Origin: DASUGC01 sp035606665
Lineage (GTDB): Bacteria > Acidobacteriota > Vicinamibacteria > Vicinamibacterales > SCN-69-37
DNA: 64,000 bases
Assembly: GCA_035606665.1 (NCBI GenBank)
Contig: DATNEY010000001.1
Location: 1 to 64,000, forward strand
Direction of reading: 5' to 3'
Shown: piece after piece, positions 51,991 through 61,500 of the stretch
How the letters are laid out: every line of letters starts with the position of its first letter
Numbering within the stretch: position 1 is the stretch's first letter
Position numbers and translations under genes: made by a program
Notes under the pieces: generated by a model
Databases searched by the model: none
Told to the model about the DNA's origin: nothing
Seen by the model: the letters and a program-made list of their open reading frames with translations, nothing else

Positions 51991-52158
51991 TCAAATGTGC
52001 AGGTTCCCGGTCAGCAGGAGCACGATCAGAATGATCACGATCAGACCAACCAGTCCACCACCGTAGTGGGGCGCTCCCCAATTTGCGCCGCGGCCGTAGT
52101 AGTAACCTCCACCGCCGAAGAGCAGCACAATCAGCACGATAATGAGAAGTAAAGGCAT
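51991..52158 (-). CDS. DUF3309-like small membrane protein
   Basis: The protein has 55 residues from ATG 52158 (MPLLLIIVLIVLLFGGGGYYYGRG). It has two membrane helices joined by a Gly/Tyr-rich loop (ANWGAPHYGGGLVG), followed by LIVIILIVLLLTGNLHI. This size and pattern are typical of the DUF3309 family of proteobacterial and acidobacterial membrane peptides. Its function is unknown. It is convergent with the 51565 gene. Confidence 0.75.
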   Translation of the reverse strand: MPLLLIIVLIVLLFGGGGYYYGRGANWGAPHYGGGLVGLIVIILIVLLLTGNLHI

Positions 52159-52260
52159 TTCAGCACCATTTCTTGGCCAACTTTCGGCCGGCCGGGCCGT
52201 TCCTGGAGCCCGGTACAGCTGAAGGAGCAATTTGGATGCCGAAGTGCCCGTCGCGGGCCG

Positions 52261-54696
52261 CTATTCCGCTCGCAACGCCCGCACGACGTCCACGCGCGAC
52301 GCCCGCGCTGCCGGCGTCACCGACGCGAGGATAGCCGCCGCGACGAGCACCAGGGCCGCCAGGCCGATCGGCACGAGACCGGGAATCTGCACGTCTGACA
52401 CGAAGCTGCCGACGACGCGGGCGAGCAGGACGCCACCGGCGGCGCCGGCGACGATGCCGAGGACGCCGATCACCACGCCTTCCTTCAGCACGCCTTTCAG
52501 CAGATGCGCCGGCGTCGAGCCGACCGCCAGACGCACGCCGAATTCGCGTGTCCGCGCGCTCACAGAGAAGGCCAGCACGCCGGCCACGCCCACCACCGCG
52601 ATCAACAGCGCGACGCCGGCGAATCCGCCGAACACGAGTGCGTTGACGCGATTCGGCGCCAGCACTTCTGCGCGGATGTCGTCGAGCGTCGCGGCGCGCT
52701 CCACCGGCTGATCGCCGGCCAGCTCGCGGATGATCTTCGTCACCGGCGTCACGAGCGTGTACGGATCGACCTTCGCATGGATGAACAGGCGCCCGCCGGC
52801 CATCTCCTGGCCAAGCGGGTGGTACACCGCCATCGCCGGCTCAGGCACCAGGTTCTCATCGTCAATGTCCGCCGCGACGCCGACGATGCGGCGGGGTTCG
52901 CTGCTGACGCCGATGAACTTCGTGACCGGATCGGTCCACATGACTTTGCGATCGACCGCGTCAAGACTCGGGAACATCCGTTTCGCGACGCTTTCGCTGA
53001 TGATGACGACCTTCTCGCCGTCTGCACGATCGCCGTCGTTGAACTCGCGGCCCGCGATCATGCGCACGCCGAGCGCGCCGAAGAAGCCGGGCGACACCGT
53101 GCGGAACCTGGCGCGAGGGTCTTCCTCGCCGTTCGCGCGCTTGTAGCCCTCGGCCGTGAACTGCGCGGCGAAGAAGCCCGGATCGCGCCACGGCACCACG
53201 GTGCCGACGGCAACCTGATCCACGCCGGCTATCTGCGAGATCCGCCGAATCGCTTCCTTGTAGAACACGGCGACGTCGGCGGGCTTCCGCTCGTACGAGA
53301 CGACGGGCACGTTCACGGCCAGCACGTTGCCGCGGAGTCCGGTTTCCTGGCGCTGCAATGCGAAGAGCGTCGCGATCAGCATCCCGGCGCCCGCAACGAG
53401 GACGAAGGACGCGGCGATCTGCGTGATCGCGAAGACGCGCAGCCGCCGGTTCGTTCCCGACGTGAGCCGGAGGCTTCGTCCGCCCAGCCCCATGCCGTTC
53501 GTGGCGGTGGACGACGGGAGTCGCGGTACGAAGGCGAGGAGCACCGCCACGGCCAGGGCCAGACCGCCGCCCACCCAGAGCAGCGACGCGTCGACGGTCA
53601 CATCGTGCGCGCGCACGGAGAAACGGGCGGCGTATTTCGCAAGCACGGCGACGGCGGGCCGAGCCACCGCGACAGCGAGCACGGCGCCTGCGCCGCAGAG
53701 AAGCAGGCTTTCAGCGAGCAGCGTTCTTCTCAGCGCGCCATTGCCTGCGCCAAGAGCGGCGCGCAAGGAGAGCTCGTTCTCGCGACGCACCGAGCGCGCC
53801 AGGATCAGGTTCGCGACGTTCGAGCACGCTACGATGAAGACCAGGCCGGAAGCCGCGAGCAGAATCCACAGGATCGTCTGCGCCGGCGCGATGATTTGAT
53901 CGCGCAGTTTCCTGGCCTCGATGCCGAAACGCGCCTGCGCCTGATATGCCTCCGGATGCGCACTGACCATTGCCGCGTGCACGGTCTTGAGTTCCGCGAG
54001 CACGCCTTCCAGGGTCGCTCCCGGCGCGAGACGTCCGAAGAGCTCCGTCATCCGGTGTACACGTCCCTCGACCATCGTCGCGTCGAGATGATGCGGGCTC
54101 GTGACGACGTTGGCGATGATCTCGGTTTCCTGGGGGTACGGCACCGACGGCTCGAGCACACCGACGATGGTCGCGGGACGATCGCTCAGCGTGATCTTCC
54201 TGCCGATGACGCTCTCGTCGCTCTTGAATGCGCTCGTCCAGAAGCGGTACGTCAGAACCGCGGCGCCGTCGGCCTTTGGCCCGTCATCGGCAGGACCGAG
54301 TAGTCGCCCTCTGACCGCCCGAAGACCCATGACGTCGAAGTACGAACCGCCGACGACGCCGGCGCGCACGGATCGCGGATCGCCCAGGCCGATCATCGTG
54401 AATTCGATGGTGGAGAAGTCTCCGAACGCGGTCAGGCTCTTGACACCGCGCTGGAGATCTTTCAGCTCCGGCACCGAAAAGTTCGCGTTCTCCGATCCGA
54501 GTCCCGGCGCGGACTGACGTATGTAGATGAGGCTGTCCTGGTCGCGATTGACGAGCGGCCGGAGCAGCACACCGCGGACGACGCTGAAGATCGCGGCGTT
54601 GGCGCCAATCCCCAGAGCCAGGGTCACGACCACGGTCAGCGCGAGACCCTTGGCGCGGAGAAGCGAGCGAAAGGCGGATCTCAGATCGGTGAGCAT
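52261..54696 (-). CDS. ADOP-type ABC transporter permease (MacB/FtsX fold)
   Basis: This 811-residue protein lacks the prefix domain of the 40389 paralog and starts directly with the MacB-like core (MLTDLRSAFRSLLRAKGLALTVVVTLALGIGANAAIFSVVRGVLLRPL). A large periplasmic domain is followed by FtsX segments (LILARSVRRENELSLRAALGAGNGALRRTLL) and the C-terminal ASVTPAARASRVDVVRALRAE. No PadR gene is adjacent; a YCII-domain gene lies 2 bp upstream on the same strand instead. Function in export or signalling is inferred from the family. Confidence 0.92.
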   Translation of the reverse strand: MLTDLRSAFRSLLRAKGLALTVVVTLALGIGANAAIFSVVRGVLLRPLVNRDQDSLIYIRQSAPGLGSENANFSVPELKDLQRGVKSLTAFGDFSTIEFTMIGLGDPRSVRAGVVGGSYFDVMGLRAVRGRLLGPADDGPKADGAAVLTYRFWTSAFKSDESVIGRKITLSDRPATIVGVLEPSVPYPQETEIIANVVTSPHHLDATMVEGRVHRMTELFGRLAPGATLEGVLAELKTVHAAMVSAHPEAYQAQARFGIEARKLRDQIIAPAQTILWILLAASGLVFIVACSNVANLILARSVRRENELSLRAALGAGNGALRRTLLAESLLLCGAGAVLAVAVARPAVAVLAKYAARFSVRAHDVTVDASLLWVGGGLALAVAVLLAFVPRLPSSTATNGMGLGGRSLRLTSGTNRRLRVFAITQIAASFVLVAGAGMLIATLFALQRQETGLRGNVLAVNVPVVSYERKPADVAVFYKEAIRRISQIAGVDQVAVGTVVPWRDPGFFAAQFTAEGYKRANGEEDPRARFRTVSPGFFGALGVRMIAGREFNDGDRADGEKVVIISESVAKRMFPSLDAVDRKVMWTDPVTKFIGVSSEPRRIVGVAADIDDENLVPEPAMAVYHPLGQEMAGGRLFIHAKVDPYTLVTPVTKIIRELAGDQPVERAATLDDIRAEVLAPNRVNALVFGGFAGVALLIAVVGVAGVLAFSVSARTREFGVRLAVGSTPAHLLKGVLKEGVVIGVLGIVAGAAGGVLLARVVGSFVSDVQIPGLVPIGLAALVLVAAAILASVTPAARASRVDVVRALRAE

Positions 54697-54698
54697 GG

Positions 54699-55136
54699 TC
54701 AGTTACGCCTGTCCTGCATCGCGCGCAGCCGCTCTTCCTTCCCCCGCGCGAAGTCCTCGCCGAATTCCTCGGCCTCGATGATCGGGCGAATCTCGATGTC
54801 CGACTCCTCACCGGGCATCGGATGGGGGCAGCGCCTGACCCATTCCACGGCCTCCTCGATCGATTTCACCTGCCAGATCCAGAAGCCCGCGACGAGCTCC
54901 TTGGTCTCTGTGAACGGCCCGTCGACGATGGTTCTCTTCTCGCCTGACGCGTTCAGGCATACGCGCTTGCCCTTGCTGCTGGGGTGGAGGCCATCGGCTG
55001 CCAGCATGACGCCTGCCTTGATGAGTTCCTCGTTGAACTTGCCCATTTCCTCGAGCAGTTTGTCGAAGGTCGGATCGCCGGGCAGGATGCCCGCCTCGGA
55101 CTTCTTCGTTGCCTTGACCATGACCAGTACTCGCAT
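54699..55136 (-). CDS. YCII-related protein (DGPFTE family)
   Basis: The protein has 145 residues from ATG 55136, with GGAGAAAACG before it. A YCII domain of the type often annotated as dehydrogenase-like or PhnB-related shows KFNEELIKAGVMLAADGLHPS, the diagnostic DGPFTETKELVAGFWIW, and EEAVEWVRRCPHPMPGEESDIEIRPI. These proteins occur beside sigma factors and ADOP permeases in Acidobacteriota. It is probably translated with the permease, the stop being 2 bp from its start. Confidence 0.9.
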   Translation of the reverse strand: MRVLVMVKATKKSEAGILPGDPTFDKLLEEMGKFNEELIKAGVMLAADGLHPSSKGKRVCLNASGEKRTIVDGPFTETKELVAGFWIWQVKSIEEAVEWVRRCPHPMPGEESDIEIRPIIEAEEFGEDFARGKEERLRAMQDRRN

Positions 55137-55249
55137 CGTTTTCTCCTTGGCCAAATCTCGTCTTGTTCGCGAGGCTCGGTCGCTGACCGCGACCTCGCAC
55201 CCTCACTATGGCGTCGAACGAGACCGGGCCGGATCGACATGGCCTGCCG

Positions 55250-56809
55250 CTAAACGCCCACCACGCCTTGCTGCATCGCCCACAGTGCGGCCGCGGCCCG
55301 GGTCGAGACACCTATCTTGTTGTAGATGTGCTGGATATGGTGGTCAGTCGTCTTCGGTGAGATGAAGAGCCGATCCCCGATTTGGCGCGCAGTGAGGCCG
55401 CGCGCGGCGAGGCGCAGGACGTCGACTTCGCGCTCGGACAGCCCGCCAGGATTCTTCGGGCGCCTGGTCGAGAGGGCCTCCGACTCGCCGTGTCCTGCCG
55501 CGACCAGTACCGCGCGACACGCGCGGGACGCGATCACGCCCTCGGACTCGAGCCGGCGGATCTCCGCCGCGGCGTCAGCGGGCGAGTGTGCCGGGCGGTC
55601 TGCGCGATCGGTCGTCATCCCCACATAAATCTCCGTCGCCGCCAGCACTCCTGCTCCGGCGTCGTCCGCGTCGCCACGCAGGCGCTTGTGGTACCCGGAT
55701 CCGTCGCACTTCTCGTGGTGGGCGGCCGCGATCGGATTCAGCTGAGCCAGCGCCGGTGACCGGCGCAGCATCTGCTCGGTCAGCATCGGATGCAATTCGA
55801 CCCGATCGAACTCGGTGCGCGTGAGCGAACCCGGCTTGTCCCAAATCGAGTTCGGCACGGCGGTGGTGCCGAAGTCGTGCACGAGCGCCGCGCGGCGGAG
55901 CGTGCGGGTGGCCTCCTCGGAGAATCCGAGCACCCGCGCGGCATCGGCCGCGAGATCCGCGCAACGCCGGCTATGGCCGCCCATGTACGGCGACTTGAGG
56001 TCGATGAAGTCGGCCGCGACGGTCAATGCGGCATCGAGATCGTCGCCGTCCAGAAGCCGATGCGGCTTGGGCTCGAGGGCGAGCACGGCGTCCCACGGCT
56101 CAATCGCCCGGAGTCGATCGAACCACTCGGTACCGTGCGCGAGGAAGAGGTCGACGAGCGCGGGGTCGTATGTGCGGTCGCGACGGTCGGCCGCTGCTTC
56201 GAGAGCGCGTTCTGGCGAGAAGATTCGCGCGATCGCCTCCATGTCTTGGCTCAGATGCACCACGCGCATCGGCAGGGGGATCGCGTCGCCCTTTACATGA
56301 TTTGGATGGCCGTTGCCGTTCCACCGCTCGAACGTGCAGCGCAGCGCGTCCTGCACGCCGGCGGGGAAACCGAGCCGCTGGACGAGCATCACGGCCACTT
56401 CGCATCCGGACTTGAAGTTGTAGACGACCCACTCCTTGGCCGTCTGCTGGAGCCACTGAAGGGTCTCGGCTGTTTCCTCAGGGTTCTTGCCCTTCGTGGC
56501 GAAGGCGATCACGTCGCGCATGACTTCCGCCGGGTTCGCTGCGTCGTGGATCAGCGTCTGGCCACGAATCGCGATTTCGTCACCGAACACCGTGGCGACT
56601 TCGTGCGCGTGGCCGGTGCAGCCGACGTAGCGAAGCAACGCCACCCAGTACGCGGTTTCACGCACGCCCGGCTCGAAGCCCGCGCGCTCGCACATCCACG
56701 ATGCGAGCAGACAGGACCGAAGCTGTGACTCGAGGGGCTGGCCGAAGGCGTTGTCCTGCGCCAGGGCCAGCGTGGCCACGAACTCACTGAGGCGGAGGGG
56801 CGGATTCAA
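55250..56809 (-). CDS. HD-GYP domain protein fused to a LuxR helix-turn-helix
   Basis: This 519-residue protein combines an HD-GYP-type phosphohydrolase domain with a LuxR-type DNA-binding domain. The HD-GYP part shows HSRRCADLAADAARVLGFSEE, LVHDFGTTAVPNSIWDKPGSLTR and the HHEKCDGSGYHK signature. The C-terminal domain (about 455-515) reads LSEREVDVLRLAARGLTARQIGDRLFISPKTTDHHIQHI. HD-GYP proteins break down cyclic di-GMP or a related nucleotide. The fusion would link such a signal to transcription. It is divergent from the AmiC-like gene 56880 by about 70 bp. Confidence 0.9.
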   Translation of the reverse strand: MNPPLRLSEFVATLALAQDNAFGQPLESQLRSCLLASWMCERAGFEPGVRETAYWVALLRYVGCTGHAHEVATVFGDEIAIRGQTLIHDAANPAEVMRDVIAFATKGKNPEETAETLQWLQQTAKEWVVYNFKSGCEVAVMLVQRLGFPAGVQDALRCTFERWNGNGHPNHVKGDAIPLPMRVVHLSQDMEAIARIFSPERALEAAADRRDRTYDPALVDLFLAHGTEWFDRLRAIEPWDAVLALEPKPHRLLDGDDLDAALTVAADFIDLKSPYMGGHSRRCADLAADAARVLGFSEEATRTLRRAALVHDFGTTAVPNSIWDKPGSLTRTEFDRVELHPMLTEQMLRRSPALAQLNPIAAAHHEKCDGSGYHKRLRGDADDAGAGVLAATEIYVGMTTDRADRPAHSPADAAAEIRRLESEGVIASRACRAVLVAAGHGESEALSTRRPKNPGGLSEREVDVLRLAARGLTARQIGDRLFISPKTTDHHIQHIYNKIGVSTRAAAALWAMQQGVVGV

Positions 56810-56879
56810 AATAGGGAGTTCTCCCGATGTTTCGGTTGCGCCGGTTTCCTACACTGGCCGTCGAACAGGGGAGGTTAGC

Positions 56880-57998
56880 ATGCGTTCAATAAAGGTAGGA
56901 GTCATTGCGGATCAGACCGGCCCGCTCTCGGTCATGGGGCTCGCAAATGCCAACGTGGCGCGGATGGTCATCGGCGACCTCAACGCCAAAGGTGGCCTGC
57001 TCGGACGGCACGTGGAACTGTGCCTCGAGGACAGCGAAACGAACGATGTCGTCGCTGCTGCGCGCGCAGCCAAACTGGTGGAGCAGGACCACGTGGACGT
57101 GGTCTTCGGCGGCATTTACAGCTCGACCAGGCAGGCCATCAAGCAGCCGGTCGTCGTCAAGGGCCGCACGCTTTACATCTATCCGGAACAGTACGAGGGG
57201 CAGGAATCGGATCCGCTTCTGTTCTGCACGGGCCCGGTGCCGGCGCAGCAGGTCGATCCATTCATCCCGTGGCTGATGCGGAAGACCGGCGCGAAGACGT
57301 TCTACCTGCCATCAGCCGACTACATCTGGCCGCGCGTGATGAATCAGCGGGTCCGCGAGGTGGTGACGGCCCACGGCGGATCGATCGTGGGCGAGGAGTA
57401 TTTTCCGCTCGATCACGCCGACTATCGCGCGACCGTCGAACGTATCGCGTCAACCGGAGCGGATGTCGTCTTCAACACGATCGTGCCTCCTGGTCTCGCC
57501 CCGTTCTTCGACCAGCTCCACGACTCAGGTTTCACTCGCCGTGGCGGCCAGCTCGTCTGCACCTACTTCGACGAGAACGTTCTCGGCATGCTTCCGGAGG
57601 CTCACGCGGACGGTCTGTACAGCTGCCTCGACTACTACCAGACGGTCGACGATCCGTTCAGCCGGAAGCTGCTCGCCCAGTACGACGCGCTCTATCCCGG
57701 CCATGCCAAATTCACTGGAGGTAGTGCGTGCTCCGGCCTCTATCGCGGGCTGCGCATGTGGGCGGCTGCCGTGACCGAGGCGGGCTCACTCGATCAAGTG
57801 CAGGTGATCGCGGCCCTCGATCACGCGCAGATCAGCGAAGGTCCCGGCGGGCCGGCTGCGATGGCGCCAGGGCAGCATCACGTCCGGATGAACATGTACA
57901 TCGCCCAGGCGCGCGCCGGTCGCTTCGAGATCGTCCAGAGGCTCGGCTCGATTGATCCTCAGGAGCGCCTCGTCACGCCTTCAGTTGTTGCTGTGTAA
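56880..57998 (+). CDS. Cytoplasmic type I ligand-binding protein (AmiC/urea-amide-binding-like)
   Basis: The protein has 372 residues from ATG 56880, with GGGGAGG 7 nt upstream. It starts directly with the fold (MRSIKVGVIADQTGPLSVMG) and has no signal peptide. Other marks are DLNAKGGLLGRHVELCLEDSETND, VVFGGIYSSTRQAIKQPVV and LYIYPEQYEG, which match the AmiC/urea ABC-binding subfamily. Without a signal peptide or ABC permease, it resembles an amide or urea sensor more than a transporter subunit. It is divergent from the HD-GYP/LuxR gene. Confidence 0.88.
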   Translation: MRSIKVGVIADQTGPLSVMGLANANVARMVIGDLNAKGGLLGRHVELCLEDSETNDVVAAARAAKLVEQDHVDVVFGGIYSSTRQAIKQPVVVKGRTLYIYPEQYEGQESDPLLFCTGPVPAQQVDPFIPWLMRKTGAKTFYLPSADYIWPRVMNQRVREVVTAHGGSIVGEEYFPLDHADYRATVERIASTGADVVFNTIVPPGLAPFFDQLHDSGFTRRGGQLVCTYFDENVLGMLPEAHADGLYSCLDYYQTVDDPFSRKLLAQYDALYPGHAKFTGGSACSGLYRGLRMWAAAVTEAGSLDQVQVIAALDHAQISEGPGGPAAMAPGQHHVRMNMYIAQARAGRFEIVQRLGSIDPQERLVTPSVVAV

Positions 57999-58011
57999 AG
58001 AAACCACGTAG

Positions 58012-58031
58012 GCCGGCCCTTCAGGGCCGGC
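58012..58031. terminator. GCCGGCCCT hairpin between the 56880 and 58047 genes
   Basis: A perfect 9-bp inverted repeat (GCCGGCCCT / AGGGCCGGC, loop TC) follows the stop at 57998 and lies 15 bp before the next start codon. It resembles the second hairpin at 1622-1641 and may be an interspersed element. Confidence 0.5.
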
Positions 58032-58046
58032 GCAAAGGAGACCACC

Positions 58047-58319
58047 ATGATGCTCGCCACGACACGAGTGCAGGATTTCGACCACTGGATGAAGATCTTC
58101 TCGACGACCAGCGCCGAGAAGCGCAGGCAGCACGGTTCAAAGGGGGCGCTCGTGTTTCGCGATCCTGCCGAGACCGATCGCGTCTGGGTGCTGTTCGACT
58201 GGGACGAGCAGGGTTGGAAGAACTTCGCGTCCGACCCCGAGGTCGCGCCCATCCTGAAGGAGGCCGGTCACAAGCAGAAGCCCGAGATCGCGGCGTTCGC
58301 GGGACGACTCGATTCCTGA
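58047..58319 (+). CDS. Small dimeric alpha-beta barrel-like protein
   Basis: This 90-residue protein has AAAGGAGACC before the ATG. It follows the ferredoxin-like pattern of ABM/YCII or DUF1330-like proteins (MMLATTRVQDFDHWMKIFSTTSAEKR, then VWVLFDWDEQGWKNFASDPEVAPILKEAG). No active-site residue is seen. It is probably co-transcribed with the ligand-binding protein in spite of the hairpin between them. No signal peptide is present. Confidence 0.75.
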   Translation: MMLATTRVQDFDHWMKIFSTTSAEKRRQHGSKGALVFRDPAETDRVWVLFDWDEQGWKNFASDPEVAPILKEAGHKQKPEIAAFAGRLDS

Positions 58320-58507
58320 GCGCCGGGTCAGCGCGACGGCCGCTTCCGCTCCTTAATGTACAGGTCCAGGCTGAGACGCCTCCAGTCAAAGTGCGCCTGG
58401 GCAAATCACACTACGCTCGCGGGGCAAGCCTGAGGACGGCGTAAATCGGGCGGCTGGCATTGTCACGCGGGCGTAACCCTCGGTCGAGGGGCAGCCTGCC
58501 CGCACCA

Positions 58508-61500
58508 ATGAACAGGCGTGATACAGTCCCCGACCACTTCGACTACTTCATGGCGGCGACCCTCAGGATCCCTCGGCGGCCAGACCAGAGGCGCGTTTGG
58601 CGGTGGCGTCTTCTCGCCACGCTAGTCTCGCTTGCGATCACGGGTGCGTCGGCTGCGCTGTTCGCCGCGGGTGCGGCGCCAAATCCCGACAAGACCTCGA
58701 CGGTCGGCCAATCGGTCAACAACCCGGTGACGAGTACGACGACTACCGTGACCGCCTTGATCGTCGATCCAGTCGGCACGCCGACGGCGGGTTCGACGGC
58801 GTTTGTCCAGACGGCCGATGGATACATCTTCATGGTGAAGGCGGTGGGTGAAACCATCTACAACGGCGACAGCCCGCCGGTCGCGTTCACGATCCTGAGC
58901 AAGGACACCACGGCGCAGACCGTTCAGATCCTGGCGTCGGGACAGCAGATGTCTTCTGCGCTGCCGTACCAAACGCTGCTCACGAACGCGACGATTCAGG
59001 ATTTGTTGTTTCCACCCTCGGGCACGCCTGGTTCGACAAATCCGCCAACGGTGGTGAACGGGGCGAGCGGCGTTACGCTCGTCTACTACGGCCAGGACGG
59101 ATCGGGCGGCCGCGCTGGCGCGCTGGTCGTGCCACCGACGAGCGGCGGCGACGGAGCGGCAGGGCCCCCTGTCACCTACACCACCACCTTCAACATCAGC
59201 ACGACCAATCAGATCGGCATCGAGGCCGGCAGCATCGGCGGCACCGGCGGGAAAGGCGGCAACTCCTACGTCGGCGTCTTCAGCGGTGAAAAGGGTGGAA
59301 GCGGCGGCCCGGGTGGGCCGGTCACCATCATCAACGCAAGTCCGTTCCAGGTCGCGACGACCGGCGACAATATGCACGGCATCTTTGCGTACAGCAAAGG
59401 CGGACTGGCCGGCAATGGCGGGTCCGGCTTCGCCGCGCCCGGCGGCGGGCCCGGTGGCCATTCGAGTGACGGCGGCACGGTCACGGTGACCAACGACGGC
59501 ACGATCATCACTTCCGGCACGGCCGCGTTTGGAATCTACGGTCTGAGTCAGAGCAACAACGGCGGGAACGGTGGCAGCCAGTGGGGCCTCGTCGGCGGCG
59601 GCGGCAGCGCGGGCTCGGGCGGCAACGGCGGCACGGTCACGATCACCAACAACGCGAGCGGCGTGATCGACACGTCCGGCTCCTATGGCCATGGCATCCT
59701 CGCGCAAAGCATCGGCGGATCCGGCGGCTCGGACGGATCGTCGGGCAATCTTCTGCTTTCGCTCAGCGGCAGTCCGGACAACGGCGGCAACGGCGGCAAG
59801 GTCTTCGTCTTCAACTACGGTTCGATTACGACCCGCAACGATGACGCGCGCGGCATCTACGCACAGAGCATCGGCGGCGGCGGTGGATCTGGCGGCAGCA
59901 GCGGGGGCTTGATCGCGCTCGGCGGTTCCGGGTCGACCGGCGGCAGCGCTGACTCCGTCACCGTCAACAACTACGACACGGGGACGATCCACACGAAGGG
60001 TTTGCGGTCCGACGCCATCTTCGCGCAATCGGTCGGCGGCAGCGGCGGTAGCGGCTCGAACGCCGGCGGTTTGGTCGCGGTGGGCGGCAGCGGCGCCGGC
60101 GCCGGTACTGGCGGCACTGTCAGCGTGGCCAACTACGGCACCATCATTACTGAAAAGGATCTCGCGCGCGGCATCGTCGCGCAGAGCATCGGCGGCGGTG
60201 GTGGAGACGGCGGGAATTCGGGCGGCATGGTGTCGGTCGGCGGCAGCGGCGCGGGTGGCGGCTCGAGCAGCCTTGTCTCGGTGACCAACGGCGGCAGCAT
60301 CACGACGTTGGGCGCCGACGCCAAAGGAATTCTCGTCCAGTCGATCGGCGGCGGTGGCGGCAACGGCGGCAGCGCGGGTTCGATTGGTGTGTTCGCCGGC
60401 GTCGCCGTCGGTGGCACGGGCGCCGGCGGCGGTGCGGGCGGCGACGTCAACGTCACACTCCGGGGTCAGAGCAACGGTGCAGCGTCGCTCATCGATACGG
60501 GCGGCGCGCGATCGACCGCGCTCTTCGCTCAGTCGATTGGCGGTGGAGGCGGCTCGGGTGGCGGAGCGGTCCAGGTGACCGGAGGCTTCGGCGGCGCGGC
60601 GTCGTTCGCCGTCGGCGGCAACGGCGGTGGCGGTGGCAACGGCGGTGTCGTGACACTGACGAGCGGTGGCGGCACGAGCAACATTCAAACTGGCGGGGCG
60701 GATGCCACCGGTGTGTTCCTACAGAGTGTCGGTGGCGGAGGTGGAAACGGCGGTTACGCCGTGTCGCTCGCGGTTTCCGGCGGCGTCGCGTCGGGCTCAA
60801 TCAGCGCATCCGTCGGCGGCGCCGGCGGAGTCGCCGGCCAGGGCGGCACGGTCGATGCGGGATCATTCGACAGCTCAGGCAATCTCCTCGCCGCGGGATT
60901 CAACGGCAACATCCTGACGACCGGCGATCGGTCGACCGGCTTCTTTGCGCAGAGCGTGGGTGGCGGCGGTGGCAATGGCGGGCTGGCGGTGTCGAGTGCC
61001 GTGAGCGGTTCGGCGCTCCTCGGTGGATCCGTTTCGGTCGGCGTTGGCGGCAAGGGCGGAGCTGGCGGCGCGGGCGGCACCGTCAACGTCGGCGTCTCCG
61101 GCAACATCACGACAACGGGCACAAACGCGACCGCGCTCCTGGCCCAAAGCGTTGGCGGTGGCGGCGGTAACGGTGGTGGATCCATTGCGGTCCCGATCTC
61201 TGTATCCGCGGGCGGCGCGGCCACGATCGGTGTGTCGATCGGAGGCGCCGCCGGTGGCGGTAGCACAGGCGGCACGGTCACGCTCGCCACGCGCAACGGC
61301 ACGGTCAGCACCGGCAACGAGAACTCGACGGCCATCGTCGCGCAATCGATTGGCGGCAGCGGCGGCAACGGCGGCTACTCGGTGTCCGCCGGAGGATCGG
61401 GCGCCGGTGTGGGCGCCGCGTCCGTGAATGTCGGTCTCGGTGGCAACGGCGGCAGCGGCGGCAACGGCGGAACGGTCAGGGCGAATCTTCAATCAAGCGT

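Noticed and set aside
52504..54303. Plus-strand frame of about 600 codons opposite the second ADOP permease
   Set aside because: Rich in Arg, His, Ala and Asp without any motif; it is the antisense of the permease.
58622..60688. Long minus-strand frame over the giant repeat gene (and similar ones to 63975)
   Set aside because: The sequence is low-complexity Ala/Arg/Asp or Pro-rich and is the antisense of Gly-rich repeats. The plus-strand frame has a signal sequence and conserved motifs.
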